A program made the translations under genes and the position numbers. A model generated the notes under the pieces. The model had not been told where the DNA came from and did no database searches. It was given only the letters and a program-made list of their open reading frames with translations. From Symbiodinium microadriaticum (taxonomy: Eukaryota; Sar; Dinophyceae; Suessiales; Symbiodiniaceae), in assembly GCA_001939145.1 (NCBI GenBank), contig LSRX01000048.1, positions 960,808-1,024,807 on the forward strand: 64,000 nucleotides of DNA, given 5' to 3'. Shown piece by piece: positions 22,897 to 34,179 of the stretch; positions within the stretch are counted from its first letter, which is position 1; each line of letters opens with the position of its first letter.

Positions 22897-23102
22897 CTAA
22901 TAAAAAAAGATAAGAGTAAGTAGATGTAACGATCTCCAGCAAAATACAGCCAGACGGAATGGTTATGAATCTGAACCCGCACCGTATCTAATTTTCATTG
23001 GAAGCTATCTGATAGCAGCTATCTTAGCGACAAGCTATACAGGTGACAGCAGGACCTAGGTGCAACTGCGAACAGGATTGACTGACTCTGCCGTAATCCC
23101 TG

Positions 23103-23225
23103 CATGGCCGAGGGTATGGCCGAATCCAGTTGCTCGGTACGCTCCTGCTTGGTCTCCTTCTCGACTGTAAGGTCTCGCCTTGACATTGAGTGGTCTGATG
23201 CAACTGCGAGGCGGAAATCTTGCAA
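23103..23225 (-). CDS. Exon, charged helical segment
   Basis: A minus-strand frame rich in Glu/Lys/Gln (DLTVEKETKQERTEQLDSAI, then PSAMQ) lies 200 bp upstream of the exon starting at 22896 and probably belongs to the same gene. Boundaries (GCAAG acceptor, CAG/GG end) are approximate. Confidence 0.4.
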
Positions 23226-24300
23226 GCCGTTGGAACACAAACCCGAAAGGGGGCTCTGGCCCGGTCGCGGCCCGAAAACCTGCTCGTAGTATTACTCTTC
23301 TGCAACGATTCGCAGAGCAGGACCAACTTCCCAGCTTCCGATATCCGCCTGAAACTCCCATCTCCATAGATCCCTCCCATGTCAAGTTTCTAGACCCGCA
23401 CATTCAAAACCGCCCAGAAAAACCTACCACCCCAAATTGCCAACCCCCATAACGCCAAGAGATCCGAACAAACAACACATGCCAAGGCTCCCCGTCCCTA
23501 ACCGCTGCCCTTTACTCCAACAACCCACCTTGGCCCAACTCCCTGGTATGCAGCGACCAGAAAGGGGCGCATGAAGCTTACCTTTGGGGAGAATGCTTGA
23601 AGCTTGCATTTGGAGTTTAGCTTCCGGGTTCACGAACCGGACACGATGTCTGGGGTTTATGATTTAAAGTTTGCGGTGCCGACTGGGCACTAATCAAGGG
23701 ACACCGTTACGCCATTACATGTAAAATAACACTCATGGTGTGCATACAGTGTTCTTCTGGTTGTTGCTGTTGTTGCGGCTGCTGCTGCTGCTCCTGCTGC
23801 TGTCGTCGTTTCGTGCGCGCATGCATGCCTGCACGTATGCAAGCGGATGTCCAGGCATACAAATTCATGCAAGCATTCAAGCGCACCTACGGACATACCA
23901 TGTGCCTTTAACTGCCAACATCATCGGTATGCCCCATTGCCGGCACAAGTATGCAGATACATACTGAATACTGAAAGGGTAGTGTTTAAATATGGATATA
24001 CATGTATGTATCATGTGTGTCCACTCGTGCACAGCACTCAAAATAGCCTGCTGGGTTCTGAAGACTCTGCTACATGCCGTTGGTTCGATGTGGGGAAATT
24101 GTACAGAAGCACTCGCAGTCAGGGTTTTCAATGAACCCGAATGCGAAGGTCCAGAATCCCCGCTCCTAGAGCCACACATGTCCCTATCCTATGCATATGA
24201 TACATGTGCACATGTGTATGTATATATATATATATGTGTATGTATGTATGTATGTATGTGTGTGTATATATAGATATATGTATGTATACAGATAGGAATG
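23226..24300. other. No supported gene; small microsatellites
   Basis: It contains a GCTGCTG run (23757-23808) and a GTAT/TA tract (24215-24290). Around 23400-23560 is CCCAA/CCAAC-rich. No convincing exon. Confidence 0.35.
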
Positions 24301-24463
24301 CTTCCAAGAGCCACGTTGACTGTGCGCCCTGGTTGAAGAATGCAACCTGTCAAAGCCACGTCACGAGGAGGTCATAGTCTAAGAGATCACAAGTCTCCGC
24401 AGCACCCAAGTGCTTCCAGAACATGTCCTCAGTCCATTCTGTGGGGCGGTTATAAGCTAGAGT

Positions 24464-24670
24464 TCACTGTTTGGCAAAGTGTTGGCAAACGCTGAGAATA
24501 CTACACCAGTGGATGTATGATGGGCCGGATGCGCTCCGACTGCTGCCTGTGCTGTCTCGCATGGCTCGCCAAAGATGTCCAATGTAGAAAATATCCACTA
24601 GATCCAGTGAAATCCTTTCGCTCCATTTAGGCACCTTTTTCCGGGTGTCGTCATGTTCGGCTGCGGGCAT
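24464..24670 (-). CDS. Candidate exon, unknown
   Basis: A minus-strand frame beginning after a GCCCGCAG acceptor-like site; it contains WSERISLDLVDIFYIGHLWR. Protein-like but isolated, and the other frames upstream are also open. Confidence 0.3.
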   Translation of the reverse strand: MPAAEHDDTRKKVPKWSERISLDLVDIFYIGHLWRAMRDSTGSSRSASGPSYIHWCSILSVCQHFAKQ

Positions 24671-24929
24671 ACCCTACTGTAGATAAGGCCATCGCTCGGT
24701 AACCTGTGGCTGTAGCCGGCTGTGTGCGACCTGGCGTCTGCGACTGCATCTGTCTGCCCACAGGTCCGGAAAAAATAACCTAAGTGGGAGCTGATAGGAC
24801 AAACGGCAACAGTGCGGCTTGCTGCCAGCACCTGCCATAGGGACCGGTTTAACTTGAGCGCGACTTCTCGGCGCCAATGGGAGTCTGAGTATTCTGAATC
24901 TCAACCGGGCAGAATAATTAAATATTATA

Positions 24930-25141
24930 GTGCCACTGCCACTGCCACGACCACTGCTACTGCCGGTGCCGGTGCCAGTATTGCTACTACGACTACGACG
25001 ACGACTACTGCTACTGCAACTACTTACTCGTACGGCTACTGCTACTAGTACTACTAGTACTACTAGTTCTGGTACTAACTACTACTGCTACTGCTACTGC
25101 TACTGCTACTGCTACTGCTACTGCTACTGCTACTGCTACTG

Positions 25142-25180
<39 letters not shown>

Positions 25181-25300
25181 GCCACCCCCGCCCCCTACCA
25201 ACTACCTGGCGCCTCAATCCACCACCATCATCGATCATCATCACCCATCATGATCCTTCATCATGCATCATCATGCATCATCACCATCATCAACCATCAT
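24930..25300. repeat. ACT/GCT trinucleotide and CATCAT arrays
   Basis: (CTG/CTA) blocks at 24935-25160, including a near-perfect (TACTGC)n at 25083-25145, are followed by ATCATC repeats at 25222-25305. Confidence 0.9.
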
Positions 25301-25577
25301 CATAAAAGATGGTCCGCCATCACGAAAGTACTGTAAATACCGAGTAAAACGGCTCTTGTGGAGATATTGTTCGGGGTGTCTGTGTACCAATGTCGTCATC
25401 ATCCCCCCCACCCCCCCCGTCCCCCCCAAATCCGAACCCGAATTTATCAAAGTCGCGGAGTGGATTTTGAGACAAGACGAAGTGGTGTGACAGGGCGAAC
25501 GTACCGTAAATACCGAGTAAAGCGAACGTGCTCTTACGAAGGTTGACAGCAGAGGTAGTTGGTAGGAGGGGGGGGGC

Positions 25578-25579
25578 GC

Positions 25580-25617
<38 letters not shown>

Positions 25618-25740
25618 GCTACTACTACTACTTACTACTACGACTACTACTACTACGACTACTACTACTGCTGCTACTACCAGTACCACCACTACTACCA
25701 CTGCCGACGATCACGACGACGATAACGAGTGCTACGAGCA
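25578..25740. repeat. (ACT)n trinucleotide array
   Basis: ACT/ACG units directly follow a poly-G run (25568-25575). Between 25305 and 25577 two near copies of an ACCGAGTAAA(A/G)CG motif occur (about 25339 and 25513), possibly a small dispersed repeat. Confidence 0.85.
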
Positions 25741-25972
25741 AATACTGTACCACCATGCTGGCAAAGCTGCGTGCTGTGTACCTGCAGTGGCTGATGTTCC
25801 CGGAGCTCAGTTCACAAACATTCAAGCCGACGAATGAGGTCAAGGGCTCAGGGCCTGAGGTGGCACAGCGAGGCTACGACGTCCGTTATTGGAACCTGCC
25901 ATCAACTCTGAAGCCGAAGATGCCCTCGCGGTCTCGGACTCTCCCTTCATCGCCCAGCTTTGGCCGGGGGAC

Positions 25973-26036
25973 GGAGCTCACTGCGGTCAATCTTACCATC
26001 CCTGTCCGGATCGAGCCCACGAAAGACGTCGCCTGA
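25973..26036 (-). CDS. Exon with a canonical EF-hand loop
   Basis: After acceptor CGTCGCCCAG (start 26036, phase 0) the minus strand encodes SGDVFRGLDPDRDGKIDRSE. The 12-residue loop D-P-D-R-D-G-K-I-D-R-S-E fits the EF-hand consensus at every key position (1, 3, 5, 6, 8, 9, 12). The exon probably ends near 25973 at a GTCC donor. The gene is a second calcium-binding protein, distinct from the 10-14 kb gene because its EF loop is not split by an intron. Other exons of the gene were not identified. Confidence 0.6.
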
Positions 26037-26524
26037 CTGGGCGACGGACAGCTGCAGCACGTGCGAGCTGTCATGCGGCTTACGTAGCATGTGACTTCCG
26101 CTGGAACTTAGCTGCTTAGCTGCATCGCACGAACAACAACGAGGTTTACAAAACTTCTGTTGGTTGTGGTGAAGTACATTTGATGGGACGAGCGTCGGAT
26201 ACTGTGGAAGCGTCGGAGACGTACGTCCGGCAACTATGCAGTTCAATCTACACGGCCCAAGTCTCATGATGGAACAGGCCATAACAGGCCCCTGAGCCTC
26301 AACAGCATGTGCTGGTGTGCCTTCATCATGGCTTCAATGGCGCTGTTCGTGCCTCTAAGAAAGACTTTCACATGTTGTGGATAAAGTGCAGCTTGCTTCG
26401 GCCAGGCTGTGCCCTCCACATTGATCCCTCGAAACCTGGACTCTGCGTTTTGCTATTCAGGGGCTGATGGAGGCGAACCGCAGCGCTGCCTCGGACAGCC
26501 ACGCTCGAAACTCTACAGTACACT

Positions 26525-26612
26525 ATTTAAATATATAAATAAAAAATAAATATATATATATACACATATATACATATATATTTTTTTGTATATATATATA
26601 TATACATATCCT
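26525..26612. repeat. AT-rich TA microsatellite
   Basis: AATAAATATATA and TATATACATA units around a T-run. From 26060 to 27149 no other supported feature was seen apart from this tract. Confidence 0.85.
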
Positions 26613-27149
26613 CTGCACCTGGCACGGCGAGGTGACGTGCGACGTGTATCGTTCACAACAGCACCGTGACAGAGACAATCCCAAAAACTGGGGCAGTGAA
26701 CTACGCATGGAGACCCGTAACACATGGGTGCAGCTGGAACAGTACCGAAACTCTGTGCTGCAGAATATGTGTAGCTTGCTGATCGTTTTCAGTTTGCAGC
26801 CTTTGCGCGCTTGAATTCGGGGTTATGTGATGACCTAGAAACTGCCAGGTTGGATTCGGCCCAGACAATTACTGTAGCCTCGTGCGAAAGCTCTTGATGC
26901 TTCATAGTTACAAGAGATGTGGTAGTGAGCCGCATCTTCTCTGATTGCAATGAGCGGTGAAGTTGCTTCGCAAGGTTTAGGCCCGTGCTGAGCGCAACTT
27001 AGTTGCGCGCACAACATGTTGGGTCTTGCGGAGTTGTGCAGAGTAAAACATTGAGCTCTTGGTCTCTGCTCCTTGGATCCTGCTCTTTGCAACCTCCCCG
27101 AAGCCCGGCCTGAGTCACCCCCCAAACGGAAATTTCAGGTTCAGCCCAC

Positions 27150-27259
27150 CTTGCTCGCCATGGACTGAACCAAGTCTTGCAACTTGCGCTCGTCAGCTGT
27201 CCTCGGCAAGAGGCCCGATCCATTCAGTCGCACCTCATGCGATGATGGGACGGCTACAC
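27150..27259 (-). CDS. Internal exon, unknown protein
   Basis: 110 bp between a strong acceptor (TTTCACTGCAG) and donor AGCAAG/GTGGGC. It starts in phase 2 and ends in phase 0. The peptide reads VAVPSSHEVRLNGSGLLPRT, then ADERKLQDLVQSMASK. Clear exon structure but no recognised domain. Upstream, a donor-like ATTGAG/GTGAGT at about 27430 marks another possible exon whose phase does not match directly. Confidence 0.55.
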
Positions 27260-27439
27260 CTGCAGTGAAAGATGAATCACCATTCAGCCGCTTAGTTTAG
27301 CTTGTTGAGCACGGCATCTCAGAGTGTAGAGATGTAATCGGTGTATAGATGTAAGTATTTATGTATGTGCTCGTGAACAAACCAAAGTAGGTAAAAGCAA
27401 AATAAACCAGCAGGAATGAACAAGTGGACTCACCTCAAT

Positions 27440-28368
27440 TTCTCAGGGAAACAGAGAATGAAGCAACTCAGCCCTGGCCCTCACTGACCACTACTCATCC
27501 GAAGACGTCCGTGAAGCCGGGACCCATGTTCCAAAGCTGCCAGGAGTCAATGGCAGGAGGAGACCGCCTTGCTTCGGGACCGGCTCCTGTCCACTCAGGG
27601 CTCTGGATTTCAGATAGAGTGGAGCTTTGGCTTCAGTAAGCTTCGACTACAAAAAGCAAAGGATTGACTAGGACGTTTCATGTCACGCCCACGCCTTCAG
27701 AGGTCTCACATGACCTTAAGCCTTCGCAATGAATCTCTCAGCTGGCTAACTAGGATTACATAGGTGGCAGGAGGCCGCCGGCAGACTATCAAATCTGCCT
27801 GGTGTGCCTGTGCAGCCTTAGAGCCTTATCCCAATCCCAAACCCTGTACTGTAAATCAAAGCCGCAAGTTGCCGTAAGGCAAGCCAGTGGCAAATAGAGA
27901 ACTCGCGTCAGCTGGTACTGAGTGAAGCGCCAATAACAGTGCATCCAGTCGGTAGCAATGTCTGAGAAAACCCCATCTAGAGAGAGTCTATGGTCTAAAG
28001 AGCCCAAAAATTACAATGGAGGTGTCCTTGGCCAATCGCCAAGAGTCTCTCGCGGAGAGGCCACCGGCTGATACGACGATTTTCTGCGCAGGATCCTGGG
28101 TTCAAAGGGCGGCTGACGGCATTGAAAAGGCCTAGGCATGCAGCTGTTCGGATTTCGGGCTCGGCTGCCGATGCCTGATACCAGTTGGGCGGCGACACAT
28201 GGCCTTGTCACCAACGAGCAGACAGACAAGCAAGAGCTACAGGATGAGAACAACGAAGTTTGTGTCGTGTATAGGCACATTATCGTGATAGCAACCTTGT
28301 CATGAATGAGGCATGTGAGAGTGGCTTCACAAAGTTTTTGCTGGGTAAAGCATGTGTAACACCGCAGT
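27440..28368. other. Ambiguous region, weak exon candidates only
   Basis: A minus-strand frame at 27480-27620 (SGQEPVPKQGGLLLPLTPGS) and overlapping minus-strand frames at 27995-28433 are protein-like but lack clear splice sites. Nothing can be called with confidence. Confidence 0.3.
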
Positions 28369-29690
28369 TCAAACGAGATCTGCCGAGTTCTCTGAGGGTA
28401 AGCACTGCGCACGCAAGAAGATACCAGAAACATCAGCGGGTTGGCATATTCCTTGTATTATAAAGCCTTGGCAAGTCAAGTCAAGATTTGAAGACGAGCC
28501 GCAGACATCTTGTTCAGCGCTCTGGCAGACAAAGAACCTCCATAGGTGCTGCTCCTGAGGATGAAGCGTGAAGGCCACACTGGACTGAAAAGCCCCATTC
28601 GGATTGCCAGACTCCGAACCCTGACACTTCTTTGGGGCCCGTATCCTTATCATGGCGAACCCCTTTTGAAATATGATCGCCGACACGCGCCATTCGAATC
28701 CTTCGGGGCTCTCACTAAACTCGGCTGAGTCAGGAGTCATGCTCTTCCGGTCGATGGCGCGCTTCCCATCGCGAGATGCTTCCCGAAGCCAAACCTCGGG
28801 GAAAGTCACTTCAGGTTTGACTTCATATAGTCTTCTGCGAAGCAGGCGAAGACTCGGAGCGAGAACTCACCGCATCCTCTTGCATCAGCCCAGATGGCAT
28901 CACGCACCACGGTCCCAATCAGTGCACCACTGCGGGCAGTGACAATGTCATGCAACTCAAACCATCCGATGCTGTCGCAGCAGCTGAAGCAGCATCAAGG
29001 ACACGGTGGCCTGCAGGGCTGCAGCTGCACAACAGCTTCGAGACTTGGGAAACATGTCCAGGGGGACCGCGAAGCTCAACCTGATTCTGAAATTCGCCGG
29101 ACCTTCTGATTCAAGATCAAACGAAGCCCTTGCCGGTGTCCGGGAGGGAGAGGGAAGGAGAGAGAGAGAGACGCAGAGAGCCATGGAGAGAGAAAGAGTC
29201 GAGAGTCGAGAGCAAACGAGAAAGCATGTCCGAAATCCGTACTTCACATGCAGGAAACTTACGTGAACAGGTGCGGGCCTTGTTGAAAGTCAGGCTCGGT
29301 GATGCCTGTATCGACGAAAGCCTCGGAGGCAAGAATCTGCGCCTTATAAGCAAAGAACTGCAACCAATTCTTCGAGTCCGGGCCGCCATCGAAGAGACTC
29401 CCAGGGCCTTGAGCCCTGGTTCGCCGTCTTCGGTGTCGCTTGAAACTCGTGTGCCGCCCTGACTACACACCGCTTGAGCCAACTCGAGGGTCGGGCAGAA
29501 TTTCGGGGCCGTTGAGAAACCCTGCTGGTCACTGGAGGGATGTGGCTTCCCATACTTCCGAAGAAAGGGCACCAATATCGAACAGGCTGTAGCTGCCACG
29601 ATGACAATCGAAGAGAAGCTTCTGCCCAAAAGTCTTGGGAACAACAACGTCAATTGCTCCCAGCACTGCGCCGGAAAAAGTCAAGGAGGC
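28369..29690 (-). CDS. Five-exon gene end with consistent phases, unknown protein
   Basis: Minus-strand exons: 29556-29690 (5' end approximate; VLGAIDVVVPKTFGQKLLFD, donor GAA/GTATGG), 29263-29462 (KNWLQFFAYKAQILASEAFV, donor GTAAGT), 28967-29128 (polypyrimidine acceptor; FRIRLSFAVPLDMFPKSRSC), 28871-28929 (GALIGTVVRDAIWADARGC, donor GTGAGT) and 28369-28808 (TFPEVWLREASRDGKRAIDR to stop). Phases run 0, 2/1, 2/1, 1/2, all compatible, which would be unlikely by chance. The third intron begins with GA, one of the non-GT donors known in dinoflagellates; the last intron is 62 bp. The third exon has a short hydrophobic stretch (ALQATVSLMLLQLL). The family was not recognised; the start lies upstream of 29690 and was not found. 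Confidence 0.65.
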
Positions 29691-30025
29691 TCCTCGGCTG
29701 CTGAGGCCACGCTGGCCGTCAAGTTTGCCTCGGAACGCTGGGCTCTGACTGGCACACGGTGTCCAACTTCTGCTGTGAGGGCGGGGTGCGGGTGCTTTGC
29801 AGGGTTTGCGTACGGTGGTTTTAGCTGCAGCAGCCCCGGGCCCCTGCGTGCTTAGTCACTCCAGTCTCTTATGTCGGCAACCTGAAACGCCAGTCTAACC
29901 TAACCAGTTGATTGTAGGGTGCCTAATTGACTTCTCGTTTAAGCAGTGCATCAGTGCAGTATGAAGCTTATTAATCCTTGCTGTTTGACTGTAAGACCCC
30001 ATTAGTAGGTTACGTGAGGCAAGCC

Positions 30026-30355
30026 CTACGCCCCCGGGCCAAAGGCCTGGAGCATAGAGTCGGCAAGGCGAATGCAGCCACGGATGGCGGCCTCATCCTG
30101 CAGAACCCGCCCCGTCACTAAAATAGATGGACCTGGTCCCTGGTGACCTGGTGGGGACTTGCGTGGATTGCTAGGTAGGTCACAACACCGAAGCTTGGGG
30201 CTCACGTGCCAACTCCATCTATACAACTCCTCTGATCCTTTGAGCCGGTAGAGGGACTTCGTGTGACTTCTGAGACACGGAGCTGGGGCCACTTCGCCCC
30301 TGAAGCGTGCATATCCCCAAGAACCTGTAGGACGGGGCTCCTGTTCTTCAAGCAT
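30026..30355 (-). CDS. Candidate small gene or exon
   Basis: A 109-codon frame from ATG to stop with even protein-like composition, ending SILVTGRVLQDEAAIRGCIR and LADSMLQAFGPGA. It could be a single-exon gene or contain an unrecognised intron. No domain recognised. Confidence 0.4.
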   Translation of the reverse strand: MLEEQEPRPTGSWGYARFRGEVAPAPCLRSHTKSLYRLKGSEELYRWSWHVSPKLRCCDLPSNPRKSPPGHQGPGPSILVTGRVLQDEAAIRGCIRLADSMLQAFGPGA

Positions 30356-30439
30356 CTATCCTTGTGCCAGCTACTTCTCAAACGCTGCAAACCCTACAGA
30401 TGGACCTACCTCTCGTCTTGAACCTTTGCATCTTAAGAA

Positions 30440-30665
30440 ACTCCTAAGCTTCGGAAATACCCCTAAACCCCCTTAGCCCTAAGCCCTATAAACCTTAAAC
30501 TCTCAACTTTTCTTGAACGCAGACTCGGCCAATCAGCTGGGAAGCATCACTTCCAGACTATTGCATCCGGGAAGCAGCGCTGCCAAACTCAAACCTAAAT
30601 CCCGCTAAACCCTTAAATCCTAAACCCTAAACCTTGCCCCAAAGCCCTAAGCCTTAAACCTTCTG
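30440..30665. repeat. Degenerate interstitial telomere-type repeats
   Basis: Two patches of CCCTAAA-like words (30460-30510 and 30595-30660) separated by unique DNA. Between 30670 and 31100 only a short TA tract (30832-30858) was noticed. Confidence 0.65.
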
Positions 30666-31106
30666 CTGGAAGAGTGGTGTCCATCGGATTGCCGCCGGCC
30701 TCCTGGACTATCTGCTCTTTTCGGAAGCGCTCCTGCAAAGCGTCTGCGTGCAGTGTAGTGTATATATTATATAATTCGTGCTAGATGCGCATCCGATACG
30801 GATTCACGCATAGAAGTATGGGTGTGTGTGCATATATATATATATATATGTATATATAGCATCTGCTGTCTGAAATACATAAGCCTCAGTTGCTGAGTTC
30901 ATACGCCCAACAAGGTGTAAACTTTCGATTCTTGAGGAGATTATAGTATCCCCAGAAGTGTAACGTGTACCCAATCAGCTACTAAGTAGAGAAAGCCAGC
31001 TGCGCAAGTCCACCCACAGTACCGATTAGTGTATCTCGGCTCTTGTACACATCTACAAGGACAGCGCGGCAAACACCGTATTAACAGACCTTTGCAACGT
31101 GACAAG

Positions 31107-31545
31107 TCACAACCACAGTGTCAAGTCAGATATCAGATACTGTAAAAGCAGAATCAATCTAAGAAGTAGTCCGCCCTGCGATAGCAACGGCCGGCAGCAG
31201 GCTCCTTCGCCTCGTGCTTGTCCTGTCACAAGAGCCGCCAAATCTCTCTCTCTCTCTCTCTCTTCTTCTTCTTCCTTCGGGCGCAGGGGATTTGTGCAAT
31301 CTTTCGGGCACAAGGCCCCCCCATGTTTCTGGGGCATTGGAGGGACGAGGAAAAGCTCTGAGAGGACATCTTGTACTCTCCTTTTGCAGAGTTCCCCGGA
31401 ATGCATGTAACAAGACACGGTGTGCATGAAGCTCAGAAGTTGCCATCACAGGGACGACTCTGCTTTCCTGTATCCGATGAATGTCAACACAACATAAGCT
31501 AGAGTACAGTTCAACTCGTAGGAATACAAGGCTCGGAAAATTCAA
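31107..31545 (-). other. Ambiguous frames around a (CT)n tract
   Basis: Minus-strand frames flanking a CT run at 31244-31272 are open (RRVQDVLSELFLVPPMPQKH), but the run forces Arg-Glu repeats and all frames are open, so coding is not established. Confidence 0.25.
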
Positions 31546-31563
31546 GGCTTCGTAGGTAGAAAG

Positions 31564-31866
31564 TTAAAAAGACATTCCGCGGTCCCCAGAGCAGCGAATG
31601 TCCCCCTCAACAACCACAACTGAACAACAAAACAAATATAATGAAGACTGATATCTGTGCAAAACAACGGGGACCACTCTGTTTTCTTGTGCTAGTGAAG
31701 ACCTTTGGCGAAACAACACCGGCTCAACAACACACCTAGCCACAGTACCAGTCATCAAGTCGAACTCTGGTCTCCACACGATTGCACATGGGTTTCGAGC
31801 GGAAGGCTTGCGAAGAGCTTCTTTTAAAAGCGGCAACCTAGTCCTAGACTTGCATTCTCGCAGCAA
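31564..31866 (-). CDS. Candidate exon or small ORF downstream of membrane protein
   Basis: A 100-codon frame with mixed basic and hydrophobic sequence (IVWRPEFDLMTGTVARCVVE). It lies just past the stop of the 31979-33772 gene on the same strand. No domain or splice sites recognised. Confidence 0.3.
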   Translation of the reverse strand: MLRECKSRTRLPLLKEALRKPSARNPCAIVWRPEFDLMTGTVARCVVEPVLFRQRSSLAQENRVVPVVLHRYQSSLYLFCCSVVVVEGDIRCSGDRGMSF

Positions 31867-31978
31867 TGCCCAAAAGCTCCGCCAATGCCCATCGCTCGCT
31901 TGACCTTACCGAAGAGTACTCGGAGGAAGCCGGTTCAGGGCATGATCACGGTGGCGACATCCTCAGAGCCTCGTAGTC

Positions 31979-33772
31979 TCATGGCCCCTGCGGATCGGAC
32001 TGGACCATGAGAGGCTCCGACATATCAGTCATCTGAACCTGTGTCGACTCTGCAGGGATGAAAGGCACCAGATGCCCTTGAAATAGCTTGCCATAAAGCT
32101 TGTACCCCCACACCGACCCCAGAGCAAAGATCACAAGCCCCGGCAGGTTGCAGCAAATTTTGACAACCCACACGTTTTTGCAATAGTTGAAGATGTCTGG
32201 AGTCCCCCTCCTCCCCATGTCAAACAAGAAATTTGTCATCTTGCATGGCGAGCATGCAGAGATTGGGTCATCCGGCATTGGAGACTTCAGAACATTTAAC
32301 AGAGCTTCCCTCTGGCTTGCAAGCCATGTAAGATCGGTCTCAACAAACTCATCACCAGTACCTGCTGCTGGTTCACCGTCTTCACCACTCGTATCTGCAT
32401 GATTTTCACCATCTGCAGGTCGGTTTGAAACATCCGCATCTTGAGTGTCCTCCACGGTGCCACCACCGTCTTCACCCTCATCTTCTCCCTGCGCTGCGGC
32501 TTCACCTGCACCATGTGAAGGCTCAGTGCTTGTACCGTCTCCGTCCTTGTCATCTCGCTCGCCCTGCGGAGGCATGACACCTTGCGGAACGGGATCATCG
32601 TCTGCGTCATCGTCTCGTGAAGGTGGTGCATCAGGTTCATCCGGGTCCGGGCCTTCGCTTGCGGCTCCTCCCGTTCCATCAGCTGGTTCAGTGCGGGCAG
32701 GATCTTCTGCATCGGGAGGGGAAGTTGCCTCTTCTCTTTCAGTTGCCAAAGAAGCTTCATCACCTGTTTCCATATCCAATACCGGCTCTGCTGTCCCCGT
32801 GCCAATGTCCCTCTCCGGGTCCTCTGTGTCCGAATCATCCGAATCTCCGGGGTCATCGCGGCCATCGCTCGGAGCCAAGATGCCCTCCTCTTGCTCTGGT
32901 CCTGCCTCTGGATCTTCTTCTTGGTCTTGCGTCCCTGCCGGTTCGTCTTCTCCCACGGCCAGTGCCCGTCGAGGCACAACGACATCAACGACTGGCCCTG
33001 GGGATCCAAATCTGGAGCTCGGTTCATCGAAGAGGCCACCCTTACAAACGAGATACACGCGAGGGCAGTCTCTCGAAAGGTGGAGGCCTTCAAGCTGCGG
33101 CACATAGTCGTTCCAAACTGCGGTCGCCAGGCAGTCAACGGTCATCCTGGGATCTGTGATATTCGTGATATTCCCTGCAGGATAGCAAATCGATGGGTCA
33201 CAACCCGCAAAAAAGGTCGGGGCCGCATCGCTCTTCATGTTTGCAACGACCAGATTGCCTGCGGAATGTGACAGCGTTTGGACAGTGAGCACGATGAAGC
33301 ACATGTTGCAACAGCAGTAGCAGCAAGCGCAGCGCTTGCTGTTTGCTCTTGCGGCACAGAGGCCACACAACAGGAAAAACGGGCCAATTACCAGTGCATT
33401 GATGACGGCCCAAAACCATTCGCCTAGCGTATATTCCAGTGAAGGTGTCGCACGCGAAAACGCCACGAAGTCCTCTAGGCCAGGGATGTACTTACGTAGC
33501 AACGAATATTTCAATTATTCAGGCTTCTGCTGCACACTTTGGTAGACGCGAAAGCTGAAGCAGAATTGAACGGCAGCTGAGACCACGTAGCACCCCACAG
33601 TCAACACTGATACGGCGACAACGCGGCTTCGAAGCTTTCCGATGTACGCACTGTGGCTGGGAACTTCTTCACCTGGAGGAACCACGTACGGAGTTGTTGG
33701 CACCTGCTCTTGAGAGCCGGATGGCAGAGAGATCAGCTCCCTAGCCTCGCCGCCCTCGCCGCTTTGCATCAT
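31979..33772 (-). CDS. Multi-pass membrane protein with large acidic loop; one in-frame TAA
   Basis: A single minus-strand frame runs from ATG (33772) to TGA (31979-31981), broken only by TAA at 33515-33517. Upstream of the stop: a polar N terminus (SGSQEQVPTTPYVVPPGEEV) and one transmembrane helix (VVAVSVLTVGCYVVSAAVQF). Downstream: two helices (around AVINALVIGPFFLLCGLCAA and the Cys-rich CCYCCCNMCFIVLTV), a segment with two possible N-glycosylation sites (NITNIT), a very acidic Asp/Glu/Gly/Pro loop of over 200 residues, one last helix (LPGLVIFALGSVWGYKLYG) and a polar tail. Four helices would put both ends in the cytosol. The protein is not recognised. The stop may be an intron, a sequence error or a pseudogene lesion. 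Confidence 0.65.
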
Positions 33773-33850
33773 TTCCGCGGCAAGGGAACCGTCCAGCGGC
33801 AGCGGCGGCCGCAGGCAGCCGCAAGTAAAGCTACCTTCTTCAGCCAAATG

Positions 33851-33885
33851 GCTCTCTCTCTCTCTCTCTCTCTCTCGCTCTCTCT
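33851..33885. repeat. (CT)n microsatellite
   Basis: A CT run just upstream of the putative ATG of the membrane protein gene; it produces an Arg-Glu run if translated on the minus strand, so translation probably starts after it. Confidence 0.8.
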
Positions 33886-33909
33886 GCGTGCTCCCCCCAC
33901 GTGTCTTGC

Positions 33910-34179
33910 CAATAATTGGCGGCAAGGGGAAACCAAAGCCTTGTAAGAAACATCAATGTTAGCAAAGCCTGATCTCTTTGCAGAATTTGCAGATAGGGAT
34001 GGCTGGCCGCCTGGGCAATGGACCGCACACGGCTGCTGGCAAAGGATTTGATCTGAGATGTTCTGCGCCTCGCATGCAACTGGTGCTGGCAGCAAGTCAA
34101 AAGCTTGTTGGTTCCAGGAGCCATCAGAAGTAGAGTGTGTATGAATGCGCAGTCGTGACATCTTTGCTGAGATGGGCAC
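33910..34179 (-). CDS. Candidate upstream exon, unknown
   Basis: An open minus-strand frame (SDGSWNQQAFDLLPAPVACE and onward) sits upstream of the membrane protein gene. It could be a separate small exon. From 34180 to 35160 nothing else was recognised beyond CCA/ACG-rich patches at 34585-34640 and 34680-34705. Confidence 0.25.

Noticed and set aside
29473-29482. Relict dinoflagellate spliced leader (TTGGCTCAAG on the minus strand)
   Set aside because: Only ten bases match the end of the known leader and it lies just upstream of an exon inside a gene; one such match in 64 kb is near chance.
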